Positions 10,560 to 22,515 of a stretch of 64,000 bases of DNA are shown here, one piece after another. The DNA comes from Adiantum capillus-veneris (lineage: Eukaryota; Streptophyta; Polypodiopsida; Polypodiales; Pteridaceae), in contig CM043955.1 of assembly GCA_014529385.2 (NCBI GenBank), positions 148,197,640 to 148,261,639 of the forward strand, written 5' to 3'. Under the pieces are notes generated by a model that made no database searches, had not been told where the DNA came from, and worked only from the letters and a program-made list of their open reading frames with translations. Made by a program: the position numbers and the translations under genes. Position 1 is the stretch's first letter, and every line of letters begins with the position of its first letter.

Positions 10560-13015
10560 CAGTATCCTTTAGTTGGATGTCTTGCATCCATCTTGCATAT
10601 TTGAAAGGATGGTTCTTAAATTTGACAAGATATCGTCGGATAAAATATTTCCCTTATGTCATAAAATTCTCTCTAGCTACAAGATCTCTTCTTGGCCTTC
10701 AAACTGGGGTGGTCCTTGAATTCCTAGTTCTTTGGGTGGCTCACTCTTATAAGGTTTCAAGAGGCTCACATGGAAGGAATTATGAATGAGCCAAGTACTT
10801 GGTAACCTTGATTTATAAGTTGATTCATTGATAGACTTGAGAATTTGAAATGAGCCATAATATCTTTTTACTGACTCAACATAATGTTTTTGGTGACCCG
10901 TTGGATGTCCTTGTGTTCCCTTGCCCATAATATGGCTTAGGCATGCTTTTGGAAACTTGAGAAATACCCAATCATTTTCTTTGAAGATCAAGGCTCGTTT
11001 ATGCTTATGATGGATATAGTTTCCTTAATCTTCTAAAAAGATTCTCTAAGGTCTTTACTATACTCATCAACAGCAAATATCTTCCCAAGTGTCTTGACCA
11101 TCAATGGGAGTTGGGGTCTTCCTTCAATTACCTTAAAGGGTTCCTTTCCTATAGAATTATGGCACTATTATTATGCGCATACTCTACTATGGGTAAGTAA
11201 TTATCCCATTGATCTACTTCCATAACATAGGCTTTAACTATATCAAAAATAGTTGAACTTGCAATCTCACTTTGGCCATCCATTTGTGGGTGATAGGCCA
11301 AGGAGAAATTCAACTTAGTACCCAGATTCTCAAAAAGACTTCCAAAAATTGTTGGTCATTCTTGGATCTTTATCGGATACTATAGATGTTGGTAAGCCAT
11401 GGTACTTAAAGACCTATGAGATAAACAGGGTTGCCGAATGGTGTGCTTTAATAATATTTTTGGCCAGTATAAAATACGCATGCTTGATAAAGTGGCCTAC
11501 TATTATCCATATTCCCGTATTCCCATGAGCGCATCTTGGCAATCCAAAGAGGAAATCCATGGATATATTTTCTTATGGAGAATGAGATATAGGCAATAAA
11601 TGAAGAAAGCAAGGATGCTTCCCTCTATCATACTTTGTCTTTTAACATACAATACATTTGGCACGGAGTCTAGTATGTCTGCTTTCATTGTTGGCCAATA
11701 AAAGTACATTTCTACTCCCTTGAGAGTAGATTTGAGTCCCTCTATGTCCTACATAAGGTAGAACATGAGATTTGTACATAACCTTTTCACATAAACTATG
11801 TGTATCACATAACCTATTGCCATAGTAGAGAAGATAACCATCTTGCACATTGTAGGGTTCCTCTTTCTTCCCTAGTGCAATGACTGACATCACATCTTCA
11901 AAGCCTAGATCCATAGCGTACTCATCTATCATTGAGGATAGATCCTTCAGAGTAGCTATTGATACATCATTTACCCTTGGTCTTCGTGAAAGAGCATCGG
12001 TTATGATTACCAACTATGTGAGCAATATGAAAGTTAAACTATAAAAGAGTGTTTTCCCACCTCATTTGTTTGACATTTAGTTTAGTTTTCATCAAAAAAT
12101 AATTCAAAATTTGGTGATCTGTGCGCAAAATAAATGGAGTGCTTAGGAGATAATGCTTCCAAGAATCTAGGGCATGTAAAATAGCTAGTTTTGTGCAATA
12201 GAATGCCCAGGAGATAATGCTTCCAAGAATCTAGGGCATGTAAAATAGTTGGTTTCGTGTACAATGGAGTGCCTAGGAGATAAGGCATGTAGGAGATAAT
12301 GCTTCCAATCATTATCTCCTACATTAAAGTAGGTAGACCCTTGTATCTAATCAAATAGATCCTCTATCTGATGATAACCACTTTTGAGATCTATTCTATT
12401 AAAGTAGAGAGACCCTTGTGACTTATCAAATAGATCCTCTATCCTGGAAATAGGAAATTTATTCTTTATGGTTATCCAATTAAGTGCTTGATAGTCCACA
12501 CACATTCTATAAGTATCATCTTTCTTTTGTACTAGGAGAACTGGTGACCAAAATGGAGATGAACTAAGCCTAACCATCCCTTTTTCTACAAGATCGTTCC
12601 CTTGCCTCATAATCTCCTTTTGTTGAGCCGGTTGAGCCGGTCAGACTGGATAAGGAGGCTTGTTAGGAGGTGAACTACTAGGTAGAAGTTCTATGGAATG
12701 ATCATCCTGTCCCTTTTTGGGAGGTATCTCCCTAAGACTGCCATACGTAAATACATCTTGAAACTCATTTAGGAAACTAGAAAATTCTAAATGATCTTTT
12801 GTTTCATTTTCAACTTCATTAGGATCACATGCATCTTTGTTAGACTCCTTGACAAAAACCATGTAGCAAAAAAGAGAGCTTTTTATTACTTTGTATAAAG
12901 TTTGAGTTTGTACAAGTGGTATAGTGTTGCCCGCACTATTTACATCAAGTGCAACATCCTTGCCTCTATAAGAAAAGAGGACTTTTCTCTCAGGAAACTT
13001 CATAGTGGCAACCAT
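10560..13015 (-). pseudogene. pol remnants, family D (RT to chromodomain)
   Basis: RT motifs are visible as SSSPFWSPVLLVQKKD, MCVDYQALN and RIDLKSGYHQ at 12610-12380. The polypeptide then jumps to duplicated sequence, so the palm with YxDD is gone. RNase H shows SWKHYLLG. The integrase zinc domain at about 11830-11650 keeps GHRGTQ and a CIVC pair. The integrase C-terminus has DWVFLKFPKA and WLIHNSFHVSLLKPYK (10991-10750). A chromodomain-like YLVKFKNHPFKYARWMQDIQ follows in another frame near 10640. In the known family order this is the usual gypsy pol. Confidence 0.75.
12140..12444. repeat. two nested local tandem duplications inside family D pol
   Basis: A unit of about 65 bp (core GGAGATAATGCTTCCAAGAA) begins at about 12140, again at 12205, and partially at 12271 and 12295. 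Next to it, a unit of about 73-75 bp containing GACCCTTGT and TCAAATAGATCCTCTATC occurs at about 12324 and 12397. The copies lie in the RT/RNase H region and explain why the coding frame repeats an EDLFD stretch. Confidence 0.8.
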
Positions 13016-13384
13016 GTGATCAAACCATGGTGCCCTTAGGATAACATCTTCATGCTTGAGTGAAGAGATGAAGCAATCTTATTCACCAACATAGCTTTGC
13101 ATATTGAGCCTTAGCTTACCAATCATTGGAGTAATTGAGGCCTCTTTCCCTTTAAAATCTCTAGTTGCTTTTATCATATATATTCCCCATCTCGAAGTCA
13201 TGAATTCCTTGTTTAGTAGCTAGCTCAATTGAAATAAAGTTGTGGGTGAAATCAGGATCAAACATTATGAAACCATCATGCTCTCTTACTTTTTCCCAAG
13301 CATAAGAGAGTGGTGCTCCTTAGCAATGGCCTTCCTCTTTTAGAGCTTCCACCATGGTGGATCTAGGAGGGTCATTATGTTCAC

Positions 13385-14790
13385 TTATATTGGGACATGC
13401 CCAAGAAACATGACCTTGCTCTTCCCACACTTGAAACACTTGTTATCTTTACGATAACGCTCAACCTCTTCAGACAAAAGTGTGTTTTTATTTTTGTAGC
13501 ATTTTTTCTTTGTCTTTCCTTTATAGTTTTTGTTATTAATGTGAGCCTTAGAATATTTTTGCATCACATTGTTCTTCCCCTTTGGCTCCGTTGGTTCCTT
13601 AGCTTCCATTGTCTTTGAGCCCTTCTTACTCCCTTGTTGGAGATGAATCCTTGAGGTGACCACAATGTGATATATGACTACCGAGATAGCCTTAGTTCTT
13701 TGTGAGTTGACATACTCACTCATCTCCTTAGATAGACCAGCACAATATTGTTGCTTTTATTTTGCAAACTCTATCTTCTTGTAGACATTGGCTTTGAGAT
13801 GTAACTCTCAAAATTTATTCACATACTTTTGAATAGAATCATATCGAGCCATCTTCAAGCTTCACCATTTTGTGAGGACTTTGTCTTTGGCATCACTTGC
13901 AAGGAATTGCCTCATAATAGATATCCTCAAAACTTTCCATGTCTTTGGAGCTTCACTTTGAGCACGTAGGATTGCTCACCATTGGTGGGCTGTCTTTTGG
14001 AAATGCATGGAAACATTTCAGAGCTTTGAAGATTCCAAGAAATCTTCATCTCCGAAATTCGTGTCAAATTGTTGGATAAAAGCCAACACTTTATTAGTTG
14101 CTTCAAAGGTTCCATCGGTAAGGAAGTAATGTTCTTTCCTCCCTCTTTGAATGTTTTAAATTTTTGTAACCTCTTCCATGTTACATAACTCCTTTGTTTA
14201 CCCATTCTCTTCTCTCTCTTCGGTGGCGAGTCACTACTGTCCATGTCAAAAGATGGTGATGACAAAGAGGAAGCGGAAGAAGAAGGCAAGAATGATGACC
14301 ATTTTCTTTTCTTCCTCTTCTTTGGATTTCTTTCTCCTTTCTTCGGTTTTGCATGGGAGGGAGTGCTTGATGACTTTTCCTCTTCTTTTTAGGAGGACTA
14401 GGTGACCGCCATGTTCGTCGTCTTCTTTGGGACAGCATCACTTTTAGAGGTAAGAGGGGCGTAGCTTTCATACCTCTCCATTGAAAGTTCAAGACACAAT
14501 GCTTCTTCTTGAGAAGTTGTCCTTGGACCTTGCAGAATCTCCTCTTCATTTCCCAAAGAGATTCCTCTTTTGGAGGTCTCACTAGGAGGCATCACAAGAA
14601 CTCTCTCTTCTTGGGCACTTTGGGGAACTTGAAGGGCTTGAATTTGACTTTGAGCCTCAGTTTGCAAATGACTTGTGCTCTTGCGGAGCTTTCCTCAAAC
14701 CAAAAAGATGGTGTTCCTAAAGATTCCATGGTATATCCCTCCTTCTTAAGCCCTAAATGCCCCAGCGAAGAGAGAATTGCAGGGTAAGAG
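13385..14790 (-). pseudogene. gag remnant, family D
   Basis: Minus-strand pieces carry a lysine-rich region, then CFKCGKS followed, one frame over, by GHVSWACP at about 13440-13390. Together these are a normal CX2CX4HX4C zinc knuckle broken by one nucleotide. Further upstream (14290-13930) are gag-like stretches, and low-complexity serine/acidic sequence lies at about 14250. The N-terminus near 14667-14400 starts with a Gln-rich region. Several frames are needed to read the whole gag, so it is a pseudogene. Confidence 0.65.
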
Positions 14791-14970
14791 GTAGATGAGG
14801 ATTTTTCAAGCAAGAGAATTTGTGCTTTGTATACGCTTACTCAATGGGAAAACTCAACATAGCTTAGCTTAATAGAATAGTACAAATGAGGAAGAAGGAG
14901 ATGTAGCTTTCACTTGCTAGGATTTGCATCTAGAGCCAAGTTCTCGAGCATAGAGTTCGTCTCTAGAGCT

Positions 14971-14972
<2 letters not shown>

Positions 14973-15006
<34 letters not shown>
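14973..15006. repeat. (AG)n microsatellite
   Basis: Seventeen uninterrupted AG dinucleotides. Confidence 0.97.
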
Positions 15007-15011
<5 letters not shown>

Positions 15012-15817
15012 TTGGCACTTGAGAGTGTGTGAATGAGGGTGAAGAGGAGAAAAATTCCCAAAGACCCCTTGCTTTAATGCATGTAAAATTTGCTAATAAA
15101 TTAAAAAGGAATGATTGCCACTTGTCTAATGAGAAGTGAATATCCAAAAATGTAACTTATGCATATTTAAACACTTTTCCCCACTTTCTAAGCTTAAACA
15201 ACTCACACCCCCCACCCCCCACCCCCTCCTGCTCTTGGACTTTTCTTGGAAAGTGTACACACCACACACACCCACACACACTTGTTAACACAAAGCAAGT
15301 ATGTGCTACTTTGGACATGTGGCCTAGCCAAGTTAGAAAAGAAGGACTTCTATATGAGGAAGGGCTGATCTAACCTTAGACTTTAGTTTTTCCCTTTCAC
15401 TTATTGAAAATCGTAAACTTATCCTTTAATTAAACTAGTTCGGATACAAGACCTTTGCACAAAGCTTTGGAGGCTTTATGAAGCTGGCTTGGGCTATAGA
15501 CTACCTGTTAATTTAGGATCTGTTAAGTTAGATTGAACTTGGGTAAAATAAAAGTCACCTTTGAGCTTTAAAAATTCACCTCATGTGCAAAACCTTTGCA
15601 CAGTGCTTTGGAGGTGCCACCAAGCTACTTCCAAAACCTACTAAATTTAGACTATTTGTGGCAAGTTCAAAATTTACCATAAGGTTGTCCAAACTTCATA
15701 CTTGGATTCTAAAGATTTATTTTAATTACTCAAACTTAGCATAGCTACTTTATATTTTTAGACTCCTATAATTGCTCTAGTTAACCTCCCTTGTTCTATA
15801 CCTTTGATCAAGGCTGC

Positions 15818-16200
15818 TTGGGATATATTCATCCTTCCTAGACATGTACTTATGACTAAGATAATCTAAAAAATAATTAGATATCCTTCCCACTCTAGAA
15901 ACGTACTTATGACTGAGATAATCTAAAAAATAATTACCCTTACTTTCTTCCCTTTTGGTCCCAAGCTTTTAACCAGGCTAGTCCATAAGCACTTAAATTA
16001 ACTTTACTTGTTCTCTTCTATTTTCCCCGAACTGCTCGGGATATAATCATTCTTCCCTGACATGTACTTATGAATAAGAATCTAAACAATAATTACTCTT
16101 ACTCTTTTCTCGACTTCTTTCCTTTTAGTCCCAAGCTTTTGATCGGGCTAGTCCATAAGCACTTAAATTAACTTCACTTGTTCTCGTTTATTTTCCCCGG
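15818..16200. repeat. diverged tandem repeat, about 215-bp period
   Basis: Two successive copies start near GGGATAT at 15818 and 16038. Both carry the landmarks ACATGTACTTATGA, CCCAAGCTTTT, GGCTAGTCCATAAGCACTT and TTTTCCCC. The copies differ by small indels; the first has an extra internal doubling of ATAATCTAAAAAATAATTA. Confidence 0.8.
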
Positions 16201-16254
16201 ACTTGAATGACCAATTTAAGATGGAAAATACTTTTAGAATGTTAGAAATTAATT

Positions 16255-16390
16255 TTCATGACACCATGGTGGCCACCAAACTTGACATTGCATTTGTAGT
16301 GGGACTGATCAGCAGATTCATGAAAAATCTTGGCAAAAAGCACTTGAAAGCAGTAAAGCACATTTTGAGATCACAAAGAGCTTATTGCTT
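16255..16390 (+). pseudogene. Ty1/copia RT-RNase H junction fragment
   Basis: The plus-strand translation shows KLDIAFVVGLISRFMKN, followed by GKKHLKAVKHILR. This is the highly conserved copia motif normally reading RPDIA.AV...SRFM..P...HW.A.KRILRYL that joins RT to RNase H. Only about 45 codons are left and nothing copia-like flanks it, so it is an isolated scrap. Confidence 0.8.
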
Positions 16391-16729
16391 CAATAGAACA
16401 ATAAAGAGTGGACGAGTATTCTTCTCATCTTGCGCTCCACCACATGTTGTGTGTGTTCTCTTTCTCGCACCCACCGCACGCACTCACAGATAAAGAATAG
16501 AAAAATGGATTACTTTAACTTTAGAAAGAAATTGCATAAAATTGAAAATAAAAGATGAGTTAATGGAAAGTAAAAAGTTTTCTTTCCATTTCATAAGAAA
16601 CATGCATGCTCACGTTTCTCTTCAACTCATTTAGTATGTGGCATGTCCATGGTGGTTTCCATCCCCTATGTATTGTAAGTTAATTTTTGTAGAGCAATAG
16701 TTGAGGCTGTTTGAATAATTATCTAGTAT

Positions 16730-16958
16730 ACAATTTAATAATGTGAGCCATTAGGTCTCCCCCATCTCAGAAAAATAGAATTCTCTCAAAACATATTAAG
16801 TGCATAAGTGAAGGGTGAGTTCAAGAAATGAAAAGACAGATGAAAGTGGAAAGTCAAAAGACAAATGAAAGTAGAAAGTCAAAAGACCTTTTGTGTCCAT
16901 ATAAAGAGGTGTTTCTCTTCTCCTTTATTTTCGTTTAGCGTTTTCTTCTCTTCAAAAT

Positions 16959-17011
<53 letters not shown>

Positions 17012-17300
17012 CTATTGCAGATCTTTGTGCTTTGTCATTGCCCGTGGCTACGTGCTATAGACGAACGCATCATTTTTGTTGTTGTTGAAGGAATCTTCGA
17101 ATAAAGGATTCCTTTTAATTTTTTTGAAGCCATTAGGAATACCTTTTAATGTTTTTTGAAGCCATTCTCCCCAATCTCAGAAAATTAAAAAGCTTTTGAA
17201 AACATTAAAAGGAAATAAGTGAAGTGTGAGTTTAGGGAATGAAAAGACCCATGGGAGTCGAAAGTCAAAATACTTTTTGTGTTTATATAAAGAGAGATGG
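16730..17300. repeat. pair of dispersed direct repeats
   Basis: Segments near 16740-16915 and 17140-17300 share the order GCCATTAGG, CTCCCC[AC]ATCTCAGAAAA, AACATTAA, AAGTGAAG.GTGAGTT, GAAAGTCAAAA and TATAAAGAG. The intervening piece has a (CT)n tract (16962-17004). This may be two remnants of one short element with a TATA-like motif. No coding potential is seen. Confidence 0.65.
16962..17004. repeat. (CT)n microsatellite
   Basis: An uninterrupted CT dinucleotide tract of about 43 bp, followed by a short (CA)n. Confidence 0.97.
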
Positions 17301-17489
17301 TCGAGTGCACATTACTACATTTGTGTTTTTCTTGGCTTAATTTACCTTTAGCATTCTCTAGTGTCCTTGTACTATGTAAGTTTGAAGCCATTAGGTATAC
17401 CTTTTCTTTATTTTCTTTAATAATGTGAGCCATTAGGAGATATGGATTCACTATAATCAATTAGCGTGCAATTACAAGGATCAAAGATG

Positions 17490-18800
17490 TGTTAGGGCTA
17501 TGGATATATATATATACACCGGAGGAAAACCTTCTAGTGAAGGGGAAAAAGTGCTTCCGCATACCTAATTGAGTTCACAACCATCACATGCCTATCATAT
17601 CATGGCAGCAAAAAAGAGACATCTGATCCACAGCCAAGAAAACATTTGAATTGAGGGAGACAAAGCTTACAAATTAAGTTCCCCTCTAATGTTCTCTAGT
17701 ATCCTTTTCTGAGATGCTCAGCTCCAAACACTACATTAAGAAAGTTGCTTCAAATGTTTCAACAAAAATTATGCAAATACATGTTGGCCACAATCGAGCT
17801 CCAGCTTGACTATATCGTCCAAAACAATCTGTATTGTTTTTCACTACACAACAGTATGCACCAAAGTCCAAAAGCCTATGTTGGCATCTAAACAAAATTA
17901 CAACAAGCATCTCCATCACCTTGACCATCCATGCCCATGTGTTTGGTGTAGCAAGTTCTAGATCTAAAGTTGGGGAAGTAGGGCATGCAACATCGAATTC
18001 CAATTTCAAGCATTTGTCTGTTTTGCAAATTGCACTCTCAAATTTTACAGAGGACAAAATTGCATACATGCATGTAGTGGAAACAAATGTCCAAATGAGT
18101 CCGACCAAAAATTCGCAGAGCACCAATGTCTAAGAGATTTCCGGAAGGTTATATCATCAAGCTCACCTCTGAGATATGAGTAAGTGAGACGTACCCGAGA
18201 TGCTAAAACCCGATTTGATATCAGCTGATGGATTTAGGATTGCAGAAATGCAACCACAAAGCTTGGAGATGAAGAAGCTCTAGTGCACAAAATTCACACG
18301 AATCTTTAGTATTTAGAGTGCGAGTACAGAGATAAAAGATGCTATACGGCTATATCCTATATAAACCTCCTAGTGGAGGGAAAAAATGTTTTGCCGAACC
18401 TAATTGTGTGAATCACACACATCATGCCACTACCAAATCATGTCAACAGAAAAAAAAAAGACAATCTACACTCCAAAATATATTTGATTGGTGGGAGACA
18501 AGCCTTACAAATGAAGTTCTCCTCTAATGTTCTGGACTTCACTGTTCCCTTTCTAAGATGTTCAGCTACATACACTACATAAAGAAAGTTGCTTCAAATA
18601 TTTAACAGAAAGGATGCAAATGAATGTTGGTCACAAATGAACTCCGGCCTTTGACTTTATCAGCCAAAAGAATTTCCACTGCACAACAACATGGACATCT
18701 CCACAGCCAATGTTGGTGTCCAAGTGCCTTAAAAGCTCTAACATAAGCAATGCCTTGGGATAACAGGTCACCGGTAAACATCATTAAGTCAATCTAGCAA
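17490..18800. repeat. diverged direct duplication downstream of the lipase gene
   Basis: Segments at about 17500-17940 and 18345-18765 align along their length. Shared landmarks in order are GGAAAACCT/GGAGGGAAAA, ACCTAATTG, CACATCATG-like, GGGAGACAA, CTTACAAAT, AAGTTC.CCTCTAATGTTCT, CACTACAT.AAGAAAGTTGCTTCAAAT, ATGTTGG.CACAA and CATGTTGGC/CAATGTTGGTG. Open frames on both strands of the first copy are not conserved in the second, so neither seems coding. The lipase stop codon is at 18946, so the duplicated DNA is its 3' flank. It could be the leftover of a former tandem gene copy. Confidence 0.75.
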
Positions 18801-18945
18801 GTTCAGCAACCATCTTACGCCCTGAATCTGTGTCACACAAGGTATTACAAATACAATTCACAATCCAAGTCCAGTACAAGATACGTAAATCGTACAATAA
18901 TCACACACCCAGTGTAGCCTGTATCTTGGTACTGCAATTTGCAAG

Positions 18946-21697
18946 TTAAATTCTGCAAATGAGCCTCCGCATGTGATATACTGAACATAAGGCAGAATAG
19001 CCCCAAAAAAATTTGTCAAAATGTCGAATAGCATGCGAGAACCTTGAGATGCTTCGTGTAAATGATTTTACACAGCCCATAAAACCCCTCGTCTTCTTCC
19101 TCATTCTCGAGCTTTTGGGTACTGCTTCCTGTAGTCTTTTGGTGAAGATTACGCATGCAACCTGGCTCCTGAAAGCTCTTAAGCCCTTCAATTTCTCTGT
19201 CTCCGTAGTTCTCACTATGGTTTTCCCATCTTGACAATCATGGTAAATTTTATTTTCGGAAATGAAAATCTCATTCACATATGGGCTGAACTCTTCGCCC
19301 ACGTCCTCTTGAAGATCAAATGTAGCAGTGTGAGTCATCATATTTGAAAATGTGAAAGTTGCATTGGCTGAAAGTTGTTGCTCCATCAATGCGCGTGTCG
19401 AAACCTCTGCTCCCTGCACTGCAAAAACATGCTCTATGTAGCTCAGCAGGCGATGCTTCTTAACGGCATCCAAAGAGACGCCACCGAAATGGAAACTTAA
19501 GTGGGTGTTCAGCGTCCAATGTTCTCGATTTTCCATCTCAAACATACTGGTCGCTGGATCCAAAAGCATCATGCAGCCAGCAAACGCATACCCGTAGCCA
19601 GAACGGAAGGAGAGGGCAAGCGCAAGCACTCTATGAAGAGCAAAGCGTGAAAATGAAGGTAACCATCTCAATGCTTCAGAAGCTATGCCAAGCAGGTAGA
19701 TTTTCTGGGTAAATTTCAAATTCATCTTCATCACCTTCAAACCTAGCATGAGTAACCTTGAGCAATTTAGTAGATCTTCCAAAGGTCCGACATGCAGACC
19801 CGCCCATAGGCTGTACAAAGTATATAAAACTGGCATTGCTTTGGGTACAAAGTCACTGCCTGATACTAAGTGAACAAAATGCTGCTTGTAATGAGAATTA
19901 ATGTAATTGGCTAGCCTGTAGTCTGCAAAGAAGGGGCACCCAAATGTGTAACACTGTATCTGCAAAATGTCAAAACAAACTGCATGTCACAAACAATGCT
20001 ACTTTTAAAGTTGTGCATCTCAAGTGAACGCCCAATGTGATCCTATTCATTTATTTTGTCATTTTTTTGTATTTTTTACTTCTTTTACATGAGACTTGTG
20101 TCGGGCAATTCAGTTGAGGGGTATATAAGAACCCCCAGCCCCCATTGTATTGGTCATCTGATTCATTGCCGACTCCCTAACAGCTCCCAATATGACAAAT
20201 GCATATGTTAAAATAGTCAGTCTCAGGCTGCAGTGAGAAGAAGCATCAAAAATGCCTCAAGGTTTCCTACAAATTTTTAAATAAGAATCCCACACAGTCA
20301 GTCCTAGTTTGGTGCTTGCGACCTACAGAAAATGGAGGGCTAAGGTGAGTAAGCCCACTCATAGTTTTTTCCATACGTTTTCCATAACCATACATATATG
20401 GGTATGGAAGTACCAAAAAAGGATGATTTGCACCCATATCATACTCCAGTTTTCTCCAATATATGGCACATCATCATCACAGAGTAGAATATACCTAACA
20501 ATTTCACAAATTGGTGAAAACAAAAAGCCAGCCTGTTTACACCTGAAACCATTAAATGGTTTAGAACAGAAGCCCACGTGAACGGACCTTCGTCTACATC
20601 CCAAACCCATTACGTGTTGTGTTTGATATTCACCTCCTACAATTGCCCTCACAACCCTCTTCATGATGTATTTAAGATTCAACTCCCAGAACTGGTCTCA
20701 CAACCCCATTCGATCATGTATTTCATTCAACTCCCAGCATTGACCTCAGAAACGGTTTAGACCTCTTACTAACTTCAACACTGCACAATGCAAGCATCCT
20801 CTTTGTCACTAACCTTGGATGGAATCAGCACAATTACAATTTTATAACTTTAAATAGAGAAAGTACTTTTGGGACCATGTACCTGATCATGACACCATTT
20901 CCCGGTGGACTCCAAAAGCCTAAGAGTTAAGAGAGAGGCTACAGCCCCACCCAATGAGTGTCCGGTTAAAACAATCTTCTCATTGCGAATGAGTAGCCTC
21001 TTCAAGTAATGCAACGGCACAGTCTTGGCACGATCAAGGAAACCGGCATGAGCCGCGCCATCCCCCAAGCTCAAAGTCCTTTGCACTATTTTGAGATCCA
21101 CAAGGGCATCACCTACATCATGTGTTCCCCTGCATGCTACAATGTAATGACCCCTTGCAACGCTCCGCACAACAACAAGGGTCTGCTTGCATGAGGAGAG
21201 CCCCGCATTGTCGAGCTCATCATCAGGAAGAAACTCATACTGAGCTGATACAGGGAGGTCATGATCTTTACTTATCTTTAGCAATTCCTGTTTTGGGTTC
21301 TTGGCATAGACTGCGGCAGACAAAATGATGGCATCCAAGAGGCGCATAGGTTGTTTATCATCCTTGACAATGGGATCCAGGTAAGCCATGCACAGTTGGA
21401 TACTCTCGATCGAAGCTAGATCGGGAGAAAGTTGGGCATGATACGAACAAAATGCGCAGACACTTCTGGATGTGGGAAACCGTGTGCAAGCTGAAGATAA
21501 AAGTGGCCTTCCTGTGCTAAGACAGGCTTCCCCTGTTGTTGTCGATCAAGCAAGCCAAGGTCTACACGCTGGGCATGATATGAGAGCAGAAGAAGCCGGA
21601 AGGACTCTACAGTGTGCGTTGCGCGTACATTCTGTGTTTGCGCACAGCATCCAACCTGTGACTCAAGTTGTGGGTGGGAGCCGCATGCCAAAAATGA
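18946..21697 (-). CDS. class-3 lipase (EDS1-like alpha/beta-hydrolase), two visible exons, 1-nt frameshift, 5' end missing
   Basis: This is the only host-like gene I can support. Exon A runs 21697-20883 and exon B 19959-18946, joined in phase 0 across a 923-bp intron with donor CAG|GT and acceptor TTTTGCAG|AT. Exon A holds the Lipase_3 fold: FRGT-like CRGTHDVGDALVD, then the nucleophile elbow TGHSLGGAVAS (catalytic Ser). Exon B starts with CYTFGCP and has SGSDFVPK, where the Asp fits the second catalytic position. A later His could be one of several in HLSFHFGG or LLSYIEH. The family hydrolyses acyl esters or, as in EDS1/PAD4, acts in immune signalling without catalysis; which applies is unknown. 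Exon A begins after a CGCGTAG acceptor-like site with no in-frame ATG, so an upstream exon is expected. Near 21417 the frame switches after RIMPNF; one missing T in a short T run explains it. Pseudogene or assembly error are both possible. Confidence 0.75.
19960..20882 (-). other. intron of the class-3 lipase gene
   Basis: GT at 20882-20881 follows exon-end CATGATCAG, and AG at 19961-19960 ends a pyrimidine-rich TTTGTTTTGACATTTTGCAG. Both exons continue the lipase fold in the same frame. I see no feature inside beyond AT-rich sequence. Confidence 0.8.
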
Positions 21698-22515
21698 CTA
21701 CGCGGTGAGAAATATACAGGATGTTCAAGTGATAAGTAGTTACACGACGGCTTACATTCAAAAAATTAAATTTGCACAGACAAAAAGGTAGTATTAGTTA
21801 TACTAATAGTTACCTTATACAAAATGCCACTGACGTGGCATTTTGCAAAGGTAAGCCCCACGTCACGAGACTCCTGCAGGTATGCAGGCACTCACTTTTG
21901 CCAATGTACTCATTGATGGATTGTTGACAAGCCTTGTTGCCTTGTGCATGCATGGCGAATCTTTTTCGTTGTTTTTTGCTCGTCAGCATCGTCGAAGATT
22001 CTTTTTTATTTTCTTTTTTGAGATGTGTAGCACATACTCTCATACATTAATATTTCACTTAGCTCACACTCTTCCATGCATTTTAACCATTCTTTTAAAA
22101 TAACTTTGACAAAATTCATTATTTAAACAATGTTTTAGCTTGGTAAATTTTTAAAGATTACATAGAAATAGAGAAAATGAAACCAATGACATAATGAATA
22201 TGAATTTCATTTTCATCATTAAAGTACAAAATTGAAGAATAAAAACTGCCTTGAAATAAGATTAAAAGTCCTTTCATACCAATACAATACAAAGGAGCCC
22301 TCGATAACAAAATCATATCTCTTGGCTTGAATATCTAAGCAAATAAAACTCCATAGTGACAATCAATTTGTTTCCAAACTTCCTATCCCTTCCTCATAGA
22401 TTACCACATTTCAAAGCATTCTTCCCACAATACATCTTGAGGACATGAAGCCTTCGGAGTATTGACAAAAGGGCGGTGGTAATGCGTGTGCTAATCTCCA
22501 CCCAACCATGCTATC
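21698..22515. promoter_or_regulatory. upstream region of the lipase gene, with ACGT elements and a hairpin
   Basis: On the minus strand this lies 5' of the visible lipase exons and may hold a missing first exon plus the promoter. An 11-bp inverted repeat (CAAAATGCCAC / GTGGCATTTTG, 4-nt loop) sits at 21820-21845 and contains TGACGTGG. A second, inverted CCACGTCA occurs at about 21859. Such ACGT cores are bZIP-binding motifs in plants, but no function is shown here. The rest, to 22515, is AT-rich with no gene seen. Confidence 0.35.

Larger units (their letters stand above)
10453..14830 (-). mobile_element. Family D Ty3/gypsy chromovirus, truncated and decayed
   Basis: This is a second, different gypsy element on the minus strand. 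From right to left it has gag (about 14700-13385), a PR-RT linker (13015-12641), N-terminal RT (12610-12347), RNase H remnants (12312-11990), integrase zinc domain (about 11830-11642), integrase core remnants (to about 11000), integrase C-terminus (10991-10677) and a chromodomain-like end (about 10670-10560). No LTR is evident on the left, where it abuts family C at about 10452. Local tandem duplications at 12.1-12.45 kb and missing RT catalytic residues show it is not active. Confidence 0.78.
14831..16240. other. repeat-rich intergenic DNA
   Basis: No gene is seen. It contains a (GA)n tract at 14973-15006, a C-rich run at about 15208-15228, and a diverged tandem repeat at about 15818-16200. 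The last has two copies of a roughly 215-bp unit that each hold GACATGTACTTATGA, TAGTCCATAAGCACTTAAATTAACTT and a C-rich end TTTTCCCCG. Confidence 0.7.

Noticed and set aside
14178-14405. Plus-strand frame opposite family D gag
   Set aside because: Antisense shadow of low-complexity gag sequence.
17731-18133. Overlapping open frames on both strands (131 and 99 codons)
   Set aside because: The duplicated copy at 18.35-18.8 kb does not conserve either frame, so chance openness is more likely.
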